Shown here piece after piece: positions 51,172 through 59,719 of a stretch of 64,000 bases of DNA; position 1 is the stretch's first letter; every line of letters starts with the position of its first letter. The notes under the pieces were generated by a model that saw nothing but the letters and a program-made list of their open reading frames with translations, did no database searches and was not told the DNA's origin. The stretch comes from Alphaproteobacteria bacterium. GTDB taxonomy: Bacteria; Pseudomonadota; Alphaproteobacteria; UBA6615. The position numbers and the translations under genes were made by a program. The stretch covers positions 67,897 to 131,896 of the forward strand of contig JAKUPN010000005.1 in assembly GCA_022449545.1 (NCBI GenBank), read 5' to 3'.

Positions 51172-52080
51172 ATGAGAGCTGTTTTTTCATTGAACCCTTG
51201 GGAATCTAAACGTCTCATAGGAAGAGCTGTTTCTAAACTTCCAGAAGTGGTATATGCTTTATCTCACGCACAGTTAGTCATAGCCCATGGATCAACAAAC
51301 GTATTTGTAGCTGAAGAGGTGCTTGGTTATTGTCCTGAACGAGATAAATATGCTTCGGGGCAAGTAATAAATGGCACTTTATGCCAAACAGAATCAAGTG
51401 AGAAACCCCCAATACTTAGATTAGTTAAAGGCAAACCTGTTCCTCCTGTCCCAACAATGGATGAAACCATGGCTGGGTGGGATGATAAATGCGTTTTTAT
51501 CAAGGGCGCTAACGCCGTTGATCCAGAATTCAATGCGGCCATCTTTAATGCACATCCAGGGGCAGGAACAATAGGCTTCGCCTTCGGAAAAATTTGTGGA
51601 ATGGGTATTCCACTAATTGTACCCGTTGGCCTTGAAAAATTGATACCTTCTGTGAAATTGGCTTCAACACAACTTGGACATGCACGCGTCGATTATTTTA
51701 ATGGTCAGAAAATTGGTATGTTACCCTTAATAAATGCAAAGGTTATTACTGAAATCCAAGCATTTAAAATACTATTTGGTCTAGATGCAGTCCATGTCGG
51801 TGGCGGAGGTGTTTCTGGATCTGAAGGTACTATTGTCTTATCCGTCGAAGGCGACAAACAATCTGTGAATGAATCTATAGAGGAGATCAATACAATTAAA
51901 GGCGAACCTCCTTTAAATCTTAAAAAGGCTCTATGTGAAACCTGTATTCCCTCTACCCCGGCCCTCAGAACCGCCGATGGATCTCAGGTCATTGAACAAA
52001 CAGAAAAAACTTGTATTTATAGCGGAACTCTAGAAACCGACTTGCCTGATTGGTTTAAAAAGAGAGAAGTAACTTACTGA
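51172..52080 (+). CDS. Conserved protein of unknown family, tandem copy 1
   Basis: I do not recognise this 302-residue protein. It begins MRAVFSLNPWESKRLIGRAV, lacks a signal peptide and membrane helices, and has glycine-rich runs (HPGAGTIGFAFGK and HVGGGGVSGSEG) that could form a ligand or nucleotide site. The C-terminal 60 residues carry CETC and a later CIYSG, a possible metal site. A second, clearly homologous gene begins 39 bases downstream. Position beside hydrolases and a ring-cleaving enzyme suggests a metabolic role; no function is assigned. Confidence 0.85.
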   Translation: MRAVFSLNPWESKRLIGRAVSKLPEVVYALSHAQLVIAHGSTNVFVAEEVLGYCPERDKYASGQVINGTLCQTESSEKPPILRLVKGKPVPPVPTMDETMAGWDDKCVFIKGANAVDPEFNAAIFNAHPGAGTIGFAFGKICGMGIPLIVPVGLEKLIPSVKLASTQLGHARVDYFNGQKIGMLPLINAKVITEIQAFKILFGLDAVHVGGGGVSGSEGTIVLSVEGDKQSVNESIEEINTIKGEPPLNLKKALCETCIPSTPALRTADGSQVIEQTEKTCIYSGTLETDLPDWFKKREVTY

Positions 52081-52119
52081 TTTTTTTAAGTATATTAATT
52101 TTATAAAATAGGATAATTC

Positions 52120-53043
52120 ATGAGAGCCGTATTTTCAGTTACTCCTTGGGAATCAAAAAGATTAATTGGACGTGCTGTTGCACATCTGCCTGAAGTTCAA
52201 TATGCACTTGAACAGTCACAAATAATTATTGCCCATGGATCCACAAATGTTTATGTGGCCGAAGAAGTACTCGGATATTGCCCTGAAAGAGATCGGTACG
52301 TCTCTGGCCAAGTCATCAATGGTACTTTATGTCAAACTCAACCAGAGGAAAAACCAGCCATACTGAGACTGGTTAAGGGTAATCCTGTTCCTCCTGTCCC
52401 AACAATGGATGAAACTATGGCCGGGTGGGATGATACCTGTTTGTTTATAAAGGGCGCTAATGCCGTTGATCCAGATTTCAATGCGGCTATCTTTAATGCA
52501 CATCCAGGAGCAGGAACAATAGGATTTGCCTTCGGAAAAATTTGTGGAATGGGTATTCCACTAATTGTACCCGTTGGCCTTGAAAAGTTGATACCTTCTG
52601 TGAAATCCGCTTGCACAGAATTAGGCCATGCGAGAGTCGACTATTTCTATGGAACAAAAATAGGAATGCTCCCATTAATTAACGCTAAAGTAATAACTGA
52701 GATACAGGCATTTGAAATTTTATTTAACTTACCTGCTGTTCATGTTGGAGGCGGCGGAGTATCAGGATCAGAAGGATCAGTAGTGCTCGCTGTCGAAGGA
52801 GATAAAAGTGACGTTGAAATGGCAATAAATTACATGTCAGACATCAAAGGTGAACCAGCTTTAAAGTTGAAAAAAAGAATTTGCTCCACCTGCTATGCTC
52901 CCCCTCCTGCTTTTACTTCTGGAACAGCAACTCATAAAACGAACGAGACAATCGATCATCAAAAATTAGCCCTAGAGCAAAAACAGTGTATCTTTTCTGG
53001 AATTGAAGAAAATGACTTACCCCCATGGTTTATCAAGCGTTAA
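52120..53043 (+). CDS. Conserved protein of unknown family, tandem copy 2
   Basis: 307 residues homologous to the preceding gene over the full length, beginning MRAVFSVTPWESKRLIGRAV. Shared features include HGSTNVYVAEEVLGYCPERD, SGQVINGTLCQT, the glycine runs, a C-terminal CSTC and CIFSG. The linker before the last cysteine is longer and more divergent than in copy 1. The middle third is nearly identical to copy 1 at the DNA level, while the ends differ at many silent sites. Probably co-transcribed with copy 1; the two may form a heteromer, which is inference. Confidence 0.85.
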   Translation: MRAVFSVTPWESKRLIGRAVAHLPEVQYALEQSQIIIAHGSTNVYVAEEVLGYCPERDRYVSGQVINGTLCQTQPEEKPAILRLVKGNPVPPVPTMDETMAGWDDTCLFIKGANAVDPDFNAAIFNAHPGAGTIGFAFGKICGMGIPLIVPVGLEKLIPSVKSACTELGHARVDYFYGTKIGMLPLINAKVITEIQAFEILFNLPAVHVGGGGVSGSEGSVVLAVEGDKSDVEMAINYMSDIKGEPALKLKKRICSTCYAPPPAFTSGTATHKTNETIDHQKLALEQKQCIFSGIEENDLPPWFIKR

Positions 53044-53068
53044 AGCTTAGATCAAGTCTGTCTTAGGG

Positions 53069-54910
53069 CTAGTTAGGACGACCTCCACGTTTTCTTTCGT
53101 GCTCCTTCAAAAACTTCTTTCTCACTCTTATTGAATCTGGTGTTACTTCTACCAATTCGTCATCATCTATAAATTCAAGCGCAAACTCTAAAGTGACCTT
53201 AACAGGGGGAGTTAGTATAATATTTTCATCTGTGCCTGAAGCTCTTATATTTGTTAACTGTTTTCCTTTAAGAGGATTAACATTAAGATCCTGGTTTCGG
53301 TTATTGATTCCGACAACCATACCCTCATAGACTTGGGTTCCATGGTCTACCATCATCTGGCCTCTTTCCTGCAAATTGAATAAGGCGTAGCCCCGAGCCA
53401 TACCTGTTTCTGTCGATACAAGTACACCTCTATGACGTTGAGCGAGATCATCCGAAAAATGGAGGCCATAATGATCAAAGGCATGATACATCAGGCCACT
53501 TCCTGAAGTCAGAGTTAGAAAAGAGGACCGCACTCCTATCAAACCCCTAGTAGGCACAATATAATCTAGACGGACCCTTCCGCTGCCATCGGGAAGCATG
53601 TTCTTTAGTTCAGCTCTGCGTTCACCAAAAAGTTCCATTACTTGACCCTGATGTCCTTCGTCAATATCTACAGAGAGAGTCTCATAAGGCTCACATTGTT
53701 TGCCATCAATTTCTTTTATTATTACTTCAGGCCTTGAAATTGCTAACTCGTAGCCCTCCCTTCTCATGTTTTCGACTAAGATAGAGAGATGCAATTCGCC
53801 ACGTCCTGACACTTTAAATCGATCAGCAGATTCCATTTCGTCAACTCTTAATGCTACATTATGCAACAGCTCTTCCATTAGGCGATCACGCAAATTACGA
53901 CTAGTGACAAACTTCCCCTCCTTACCTGCAAAAGGAGAGTCATTTACTTGAAATGTCATAGAGATAGTTGGCTGATCAACAGTAAGAGGAGGTAGCGGGT
54001 CGATTGCCTCTGGGCTACACACTGTGTCAGAGATTTTAAGTTCATCTATTCCCGAGAACGCAATAATATCTCCCGCCAAAGCACTTTGTTTCTCTATTCT
54101 TTTTAGACCACTAAATCCCAATATTTGCATTAAACGGCCCTGCTTGGTGTTTCCATCTACTGAAACTATGGAAACCGGATCGTTCCTCTCCACAGAGCCT
54201 CGTTCTATTCTCCCAATCCCTATAACTCCAACATAAGATGAGTAATCAAGAGAAGAGACCTGTAAACGAAAAGGTCCATTACGATCCACAGAAGGAGGTT
54301 TTACGTGCTCTATAATTGTTTTAAATAGAACCTCCATATCTTCTCCACGGTCCTGCGAATTTAATGAAGCCCAACCTTCAGTAGCTGAAGAAAAAACCGT
54401 TGTAAAATCTAACTGATCATCGTTAGCCCCCAGTTGAACAAAAAGGTCAAATGTCTGATCTACCGCCCAATCAGGTCTTGCCCCTTCCCTATCTACTTTG
54501 TTTACAACCAACACAGGGTTTAATCCTGCCTCTAGTGCTTTCCGCGTTACAAAAGTAGTCTGAGGCATAGGACCCTCTACAGCATCTACCAACAGTAGCA
54601 CCGAATCGACCATAGATAAGACACGTTCAACCTCTCCTCCAAAATCAGCGTGCCCTGGAGTATCGACAATATTAATGTTCCAGCCTTCCCATTCAATAGC
54701 TGTGTTCTTTGAAAGAATTGTTATGCCCCGCTCTCTTTCAATATCATTAGAATCCATGACACGTTCTTGTACTTCAGTCTCTCCATACGAAACCAAAGTC
54801 CCAGACTGTCTTAGCAATTTATCAACGAGTGTCGTTTTTCCATGATCTACATGGGCGACTATAGCTATATTACGAAGTTTATCAGCCGAGGTTGATTCAG
54901 TGTCAGACAT
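53069..54910 (-). CDS. typA: Ribosome-binding GTPase TypA/BipA
   Basis: Translation-factor GTPase that binds the 70S ribosome and helps 50S assembly and growth under stress. G1 [11 protein letters not shown]3 [12 protein letters not shown] and G4 NKVDR are present, followed by EF-G-like domains II, III and V and the TypA-specific C-terminal region. I prefer the ATG at 54910, just before the first conserved residues; a TTG seven codons upstream is possible. The protein is about 613 residues, normal for the family. It converges with the unknown tandem pair. Confidence 0.95.
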   Translation of the reverse strand: MSDTESTSADKLRNIAIVAHVDHGKTTLVDKLLRQSGTLVSYGETEVQERVMDSNDIERERGITILSKNTAIEWEGWNINIVDTPGHADFGGEVERVLSMVDSVLLLVDAVEGPMPQTTFVTRKALEAGLNPVLVVNKVDREGARPDWAVDQTFDLFVQLGANDDQLDFTTVFSSATEGWASLNSQDRGEDMEVLFKTIIEHVKPPSVDRNGPFRLQVSSLDYSSYVGVIGIGRIERGSVERNDPVSIVSVDGNTKQGRLMQILGFSGLKRIEKQSALAGDIIAFSGIDELKISDTVCSPEAIDPLPPLTVDQPTISMTFQVNDSPFAGKEGKFVTSRNLRDRLMEELLHNVALRVDEMESADRFKVSGRGELHLSILVENMRREGYELAISRPEVIIKEIDGKQCEPYETLSVDIDEGHQGQVMELFGERRAELKNMLPDGSGRVRLDYIVPTRGLIGVRSSFLTLTSGSGLMYHAFDHYGLHFSDDLAQRHRGVLVSTETGMARGYALFNLQERGQMMVDHGTQVYEGMVVGINNRNQDLNVNPLKGKQLTNIRASGTDENIILTPPVKVTLEFALEFIDDDELVEVTPDSIRVRKKFLKEHERKRGGRPN

Positions 54911-55011
54911 ATAACCAGCAGATTTTATCAAAAAAATGGAAGTTGATGAGAATTTTAAAGCTAATTAGAGCTTCTTTTATTTAGAATGGCTCATTAATAA
55001 AGTTATGTGTA

Positions 55012-55087
55012 TGGCGTCCCCAACGGGATTCGAACCCGTGTTGCCGCCGTGAAAGGGCGGTGTCCTAGGCCTCTAGACGATGGGGAC
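55012..55087 (-). tRNA. tRNA-Glu (TTC)
   Basis: Minus-strand cloverleaf of 76 bases. The anticodon stem CCGCC/GGCGG encloses CTTTCAC (anticodon TTC). Acceptor GTCCCCA pairs with TGGGGAC, the T-arm holds GGGTTCGAATCCC, and CCA is encoded. It marks the edge of the accessory region at 55193-61705. Confidence 0.97.
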
Positions 55088-55157
55088 GTCGTTGTGACTG
55101 TGATGTAATCCGTTTCACAGTACAAATCAACCGGGTATTTAAATATCATCTATATTA

Positions 55158-55195
55158 GTTTGCTTCCCAATAAGTTAGACTCCCAACCTCACCTA
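55158..55195 (+). repeat. Dispersed direct repeat, copy A
   Basis: GTTTGC-TCCCAATAAGTT-GACTCC-CAAC-TCACCTA type sequence of 38 bases that recurs at 57595-57633 with three substitutions and one indel. This copy ends within the stop codon of the exonuclease gene. The two copies bracket the exonuclease and MORN-protease genes. No transposase or tRNA-end match accompanies it. Confidence 0.8.
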
Positions 55196-55930
55196 ATTGG
55201 ATGAGTAATCCCATTTATCTAGAAACTCAACGTAATGTTCCTTACTCTCCTTATGATCCTCCAGATACCCTTTGAAATTTTCAAAAGCCGCGTCGTGATC
55301 AGCTTTGCTCATCTTTCCTGTGACATGACACCAACGGATATAAAGGCCATATAAATTGAGCACATCACACTCACAGTAATTACAAATACGGTCAATCTCT
55401 CCCTCATCAAACATTGCTTGGACTTCTGAGCCATGCCCCCCAATCTTACCTGGGAGCCCCATAGATGTGGCCATGAGGTCCATCTGGGTTCTTGTGCTTG
55501 CCCCGTATGTTGACATCACATCCATTAAATCACAGTGCCAGTCCTCGGAGTAACGGTGCTGATAGTTTGACCATTTATCCCCTGACTGAAAGTAGCCAGG
55601 CATTTCAATGGCGTGCTTAAAGGCACGATGTTGTAACACAGGAAGATCAAAGGTTCTGCCATTCCATGTTACTAACCTAGGTATGGCTTTGTTAAAATAA
55701 GACCAGAATCTATTTAGTAAATCAGCTTCCTCACCTTGTACGCACTGAGCATCTTGAATCTTAATCGACATACCCCCAGAGGTATTATCTAACTGAGCAA
55801 TTAAAATCCCAGCAGCGACAACCTTCCATCCAATTGGTGGTGGCCATTTATCCTCGGGCCAGTCCTCAGTGAGAAGATCAGTGTCTTTAACCGTCTCAAT
55901 GTCTAACACAATAAGGGTCTTATCAATCAT
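55193..55930 (-). CDS. PolB-type 3'-5' exonuclease (predicted)
   Basis: 245 residues of the free-standing DnaQ-like exonuclease family related to the proofreading domain of B-family polymerases. Exo I is LDIET (D10, E12), Exo II is TWNGRTFDLP, and Exo III lies in ECDVLNLYGLY. No polymerase domain is attached. It probably trims single-stranded DNA or RNA ends; the exact role in bacteria is not known. It lies between tRNA-Glu and the envelope block and is divergent from the protease gene. Confidence 0.85.
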   Translation of the reverse strand: MIDKTLIVLDIETVKDTDLLTEDWPEDKWPPPIGWKVVAAGILIAQLDNTSGGMSIKIQDAQCVQGEEADLLNRFWSYFNKAIPRLVTWNGRTFDLPVLQHRAFKHAIEMPGYFQSGDKWSNYQHRYSEDWHCDLMDVMSTYGASTRTQMDLMATSMGLPGKIGGHGSEVQAMFDEGEIDRICNYCECDVLNLYGLYIRWCHVTGKMSKADHDAAFENFKGYLEDHKESKEHYVEFLDKWDYSSN

Positions 55931-56087
55931 TCAGATGTCCTCATTCAAAACACGAATGCTTGAACCTTTCACCATTAATTCTGACTTTCCTATACGACAG
56001 CCTCTGATCTTAAGGACAGGCACGAACACAAATCAATACAGAAAATTTAGACTCCCCTTCCCCGTCAAATTCTGACAGTGTTTTTAT

Positions 56088-57491
56088 ATGAAAAAGCTAA
56101 TCTACCTCGTCTGCCTATCTTTTTCCCTACTTCTTGGAAATATTGTAAGTAGTGCTAGTTCTTCCTTACCTCAGTGCAATATCAATCACTCTTATACTTC
56201 TTGGCATGATTGCGTTGGATCAAAAAGTATTTTCCGAGGTAGATACACCGGGGAATGGAGAAACGGACAAGCACATGGATGGGGCGTTCATGTTTCCCAT
56301 ACTGGATCAATGTATGAGGGCATGTTTGAAAAAAACAAATTTCACGGCTTTGGAACCATGACCTGGAAACGCAATGACCCGAAAGGTAATAACAGTGAAA
56401 GCTACAAAGGAGAGTACAAAAGAGGAAAGAGGCATGGGTGGGGACATTACAAATGGTTCAGTGGTAATGAACGTGTAGGTCAGTTTAAAAATGGTGTTTT
56501 ACATGGATACGCAACTTTCTATAATTTGGAATTTTGTACTGGGGGGTGTGAGGGTGAGTACAAAAACGGTAAGTTCATAGTTGGTTCTCAAGACACAACA
56601 GTAATACCTTCGGACCTTGCCAAAGCAGCTGAAGACCGTCGTAGAGAATTATTTGATCAGCTAGAAAAATATAGAAGTCAGGCTAAGCTCAATTATCTCA
56701 AAAAGGCAAACAAAATAGACCAAAACAATAAGCCTGCAGAAGTAACTCCTAAAAAACCTAAAGAGCCTATTCGTGCTGAAACCAACCCTGATAAGATTAT
56801 TCCTGCCGCATCAGGGAGTGGATTTTCAATAACTACTGACGGTTACATCATTACAAATAATCACGTTGTTTCTGGATGTCAGAAAGTTAAACTTCATCAT
56901 CAAGGAAAATCCTATTTAGCAAATGTGGTTACCTTTGACGCAAGAAACGATATTGCCATTCTTAAAACAGAGTACCGACCATCTTCAATATTGGCCCTGA
57001 GAAATAAAGATGCAGAATTACTCGAAGATATTTATGTCGCTGGATATCCATTTGGAAGAAAAATTAGTGCCTCCGTTAAAGTAACCAAGGGAATAATCAG
57101 TTCTCTTTCTGGTATTGGAAACGATTTTACCCGTGTACAAATTGATGCCGCTATTCAGCCAGGTAATAGCGGGGGGCCCATATTGGATGGGAAAGGTAAT
57201 GTGGTTGGTGTGGCAGTGCAAAAACTAGATGTAAAAAAAATATATAAGAGTTTTGGAACCGTACCGGAAAACACAAACTTTGGAATCAAGACTAGTATCG
57301 TTAAAAATATTTTAGAAAGTAACAATATTCGTAACCGTCCCATCGCCAATAAAGACCCTATATCAAAAACAAAATTGGGTAAGATGATATCTGAGGCTAC
57401 TTATTATATTTCCTGTTGGATGACTATGGCACAGGTGCAAAAACTAAAATCAAGAAAAGCTGTATTTGTAGACTTAGAAAACATCGAATAA
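56088..57491 (+). CDS. Secreted MORN-repeat trypsin-like serine protease
   Basis: 467 residues. An N-terminal signal peptide (about 1-24) is followed by four to five MORN repeats (about 51-162: YTGEWRNGQAHGWG, YEGMFEKNKFHGFG, YKGEYKRGKRHGWG and further). Then come a charged linker and a trypsin/DegP-type domain with the triad H259 (TNNHVV), D288 (ARNDIAIL) and S361 (PGNSGGP). No PDZ domain is seen. A conserved cysteine lies in the short tail (YISCWMTMAQVQ). It should act in the periplasm, perhaps on envelope proteins; the MORN part may bind a membrane or partner. Confidence 0.85.
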   Translation: MKKLIYLVCLSFSLLLGNIVSSASSSLPQCNINHSYTSWHDCVGSKSIFRGRYTGEWRNGQAHGWGVHVSHTGSMYEGMFEKNKFHGFGTMTWKRNDPKGNNSESYKGEYKRGKRHGWGHYKWFSGNERVGQFKNGVLHGYATFYNLEFCTGGCEGEYKNGKFIVGSQDTTVIPSDLAKAAEDRRRELFDQLEKYRSQAKLNYLKKANKIDQNNKPAEVTPKKPKEPIRAETNPDKIIPAASGSGFSITTDGYIITNNHVVSGCQKVKLHHQGKSYLANVVTFDARNDIAILKTEYRPSSILALRNKDAELLEDIYVAGYPFGRKISASVKVTKGIISSLSGIGNDFTRVQIDAAIQPGNSGGPILDGKGNVVGVAVQKLDVKKIYKSFGTVPENTNFGIKTSIVKNILESNNIRNRPIANKDPISKTKLGKMISEATYYISCWMTMAQVQKLKSRKAVFVDLENIE

Positions 57492-57594
57492 TCAAAATTG
57501 GTTGATACTCCCCTACCCCGCATGGCTAATAAACTAATAGCCATTACTTTTCCAAGTTCAAAGACTTTCTTCTATACGACGTGTGGCCAAATTT

Positions 57595-57633
57595 GTTTGC
57601 CTCCCAATAAGTTGGACTCCTCAACGTCACCTA
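57595..57633 (+). repeat. Dispersed direct repeat, copy B
   Basis: Second copy (39 bases) of the repeat at 55158-55195. It ends immediately before the first possible ATG (57635) of the following CsgG/FlgO-like gene, so it may lie in that gene's leader. Same orientation as copy A. Confidence 0.8.
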
Positions 57634-57634
57634 T

Positions 57635-59527
57635 ATGTGCCAGAGTTACTGCATGACAAAAACCACCATCACTATCTGTCTAACATTCTCTTTACTTATT
57701 GTAAGCATAATAGAAGGCTTTTCAAATGATGAACTCAGCGAAGCCTTAAACTCATACAACAGTGGCGATTACATAACCACTCTAAAGATTTTAGAGAATC
57801 AAACCCAAAACGTTGCTACAGATGATTTGAACCAATACGGATCATTCAGTGAAGAAAAAGAAGGTATGTCTTCAACGACTTTATCAATTCGTAACGCAAA
57901 CATAATTCTAGGCGTTATGTATAAATATGGAAAAGGTATCAAAAAAGATAAAAAGAAAGCCTATAAGTTCTTGCAGCTTGGAGGCATTAAGCATCAAGTA
58001 ATAACGAGGATGGAAACAACTTATATTAGTCCAGAAGAGCTAATTTACAAAAAAGTTACTGTGCAAGATAATTTAGCTCAGATCAAAAACTTTGATGAAA
58101 ATCATGTGTTTGACTTATCAAGTAGTAATATAAAACAAGAAAATACTATCTCTCGTATAACCACAGATGTACCGATAATTAAGCAAAAAACCTTTATAGA
58201 TAAAGATAAATTATCTGTTGAGCTTAAAAAAGAGCAACTCACAGTAAAAGAGTCAGAAACTTTATTAAATGAACAAAAACTACTACTTCAATTGAAATTA
58301 AAGGAAAAAGAACTCAATGAACTAAAATTGAGACGTCAAAAAATTAAAAAAATTCATGAACTTAAAAGGCAACTGCGATTAAGGGAAAAACAGATAGCCG
58401 AGCTCGAAGGAAAACCCCTAATAATAGAAAAAAACTTTGAAGCAAAACAGCAAATACAACTAAAGGAAAAACAGCTCGTTGAATTAAATTTAAAGTCTCC
58501 TAAACTTAAAAATAATTCTCTAAAACCGAATAAAGTATCACCGTCCACCGTTTATGACTCTGATTTAAAATCTATAACCGACAAATTAACTGAAAAGTTA
58601 CCCAAAGGTTCCTCAATAGCGTTATTACCAATTAATCAAAAAAAAGCCAAACTTCCGGCTAACGTGGCATACTCATTATCATCACGTATTACAAACAGTC
58701 TCGCAAACTCGGGGGTAATAAACAGTATTAAAGTAATAGATCGCGAAAACTTAAAAAATTTAATGCGTGAACAAGAAGAGTTTTTGGGGGTTGATGATTT
58801 TTCAAAACTTGTTGAAAAGGCTGGAGCAGACGTACTCGTGTCCGTACAAATATCAAGAATTAACAAAGATTCAATCCTAATTTCACTTCGTGGCACAGGA
58901 ATTAAGGGTGATATAGCCGGTAAGGTATTAGGAGCAACATCTGAAATTTCATATAATGTCCCCCAGCGCTTTTCAGTTTCTATTTCGGGCGTTTTTAACA
59001 ACCGAGGGGAAAGAAAAACTGCTTATGAAGACTCTCTTTCTAGTGGAGTAACAAAATTTGAGGAAATCTCCTTAGCACTGAGTAAAAGTATTTACGCAGT
59101 AGATTTTTATGTTAAAGCTAATTACACCTTTAAATTTTCTCAACAAAAAACTAAGGAAAGCAGAGAAAATGAACAGGGCGCAAAAATAATGGGTTCTTTT
59201 AGCAAAATGATGGGGGGTTTTGGAGGCAAAGCTAGCCCAATGGCAGCTATAATGGGATCAGTTGCTGCAGGTGGAGCCTCATCAAAACATTTAGAAAAGA
59301 CTGTTTTAAATATTGGTGTTAGTTCTGAGTTAGTAGACAAAATAAATGGCAGAGTTTTTAAAGATACAAGGGATGCTGTAATCAACCTTCCTGGAGATTC
59401 TGACTTCGATGCAAAAAGCATAGCGTTAAAAGCGAACATCAGAGAACTAGTGAAAGAATCTGGTTTCTTCTTAGCGGCTAGAGCGCTCGGAAAAAAGACA
59501 GAGAGATCAGAAAAGACTTTAGATTAG
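57635..59527 (+). CDS. CsgG/FlgO-like envelope protein with Sel1 and coiled-coil regions
   Basis: 630 residues, or 624 from the ATG at 57653; neither has a clear ribosome site. A signal peptide is followed by a single Sel1-like repeat (ILGVMYKYGKGIKKDKKKAYKF, about 95-116) and a long Lys/Glu/Leu-rich coiled coil (about 190-290). The C-terminal 315 residues resemble the CsgG/FlgO group: IALLPINQ, SLSSRITNSLA, KVIDRENLKNLMREQ and GADVLVSVQISRI. These families form or assist outer-membrane export and assembly structures. The C-terminal part is duplicated in the next gene. Confidence 0.72.
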   Translation: MCQSYCMTKTTITICLTFSLLIVSIIEGFSNDELSEALNSYNSGDYITTLKILENQTQNVATDDLNQYGSFSEEKEGMSSTTLSIRNANIILGVMYKYGKGIKKDKKKAYKFLQLGGIKHQVITRMETTYISPEELIYKKVTVQDNLAQIKNFDENHVFDLSSSNIKQENTISRITTDVPIIKQKTFIDKDKLSVELKKEQLTVKESETLLNEQKLLLQLKLKEKELNELKLRRQKIKKIHELKRQLRLREKQIAELEGKPLIIEKNFEAKQQIQLKEKQLVELNLKSPKLKNNSLKPNKVSPSTVYDSDLKSITDKLTEKLPKGSSIALLPINQKKAKLPANVAYSLSSRITNSLANSGVINSIKVIDRENLKNLMREQEEFLGVDDFSKLVEKAGADVLVSVQISRINKDSILISLRGTGIKGDIAGKVLGATSEISYNVPQRFSVSISGVFNNRGERKTAYEDSLSSGVTKFEEISLALSKSIYAVDFYVKANYTFKFSQQKTKESRENEQGAKIMGSFSKMMGGFGGKASPMAAIMGSVAAGGASSKHLEKTVLNIGVSSELVDKINGRVFKDTRDAVINLPGDSDFDAKSIALKANIRELVKESGFFLAARALGKKTERSEKTLD

Positions 59528-59571
59528 AATACAATAAAAACAGCAAGATTCATTTAGTTATCCTCATCACG

Positions 59572-59600
59572 TTGACCTAGTCCAGCATAGTGATCATAGT
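59572..59600 (+). promoter_or_regulatory. Possible promoter for the second CsgG/FlgO-like gene
   Basis: TTGACC (59572-59577) and CATAGT (59595-59600) are 17 bases apart, near the sigma-70 pattern. The stretch CATAGTGAT is repeated in tandem at 59586-59603, overlapping the -10. The distance to the ATG is about 120 bases. It is weak evidence by sequence alone. Confidence 0.3.
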
Positions 59601-59719
59601 GATAATCATTAATACTTGGTTTTCTTATTTTGTTACAGTTTTATGGGTAATAAAACCGCAGCAAAAAAAATAATTTAACGCTTACCTTTATTATTACATC
59701 ATAATTAAGGAGCATTTAA

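Noticed and set aside
55980-57585. Second pair of short repeats, GACTTTCCTATACGAC and GACTTTCTTCTATACGAC
   Set aside because: They are near 55982 and 57562, but the match is only about 16 bases with an indel, and their order relative to the longer repeat differs. Chance cannot be excluded.
57492-57594. Search for a small gene or mobile-element remnant between the protease and CsgG-like genes
   Set aside because: No start with a ribosome site, no transposase fragment and no terminal inverted repeat could be found; only the direct repeat stands out.
59635-59660. GTTTTAT-GGGTA-ATAAAAC hairpin as a terminator
   Set aside because: The stem is almost wholly A-T and is followed by an A-run rather than a T-run on the plus strand, so it would not terminate the upstream gene.
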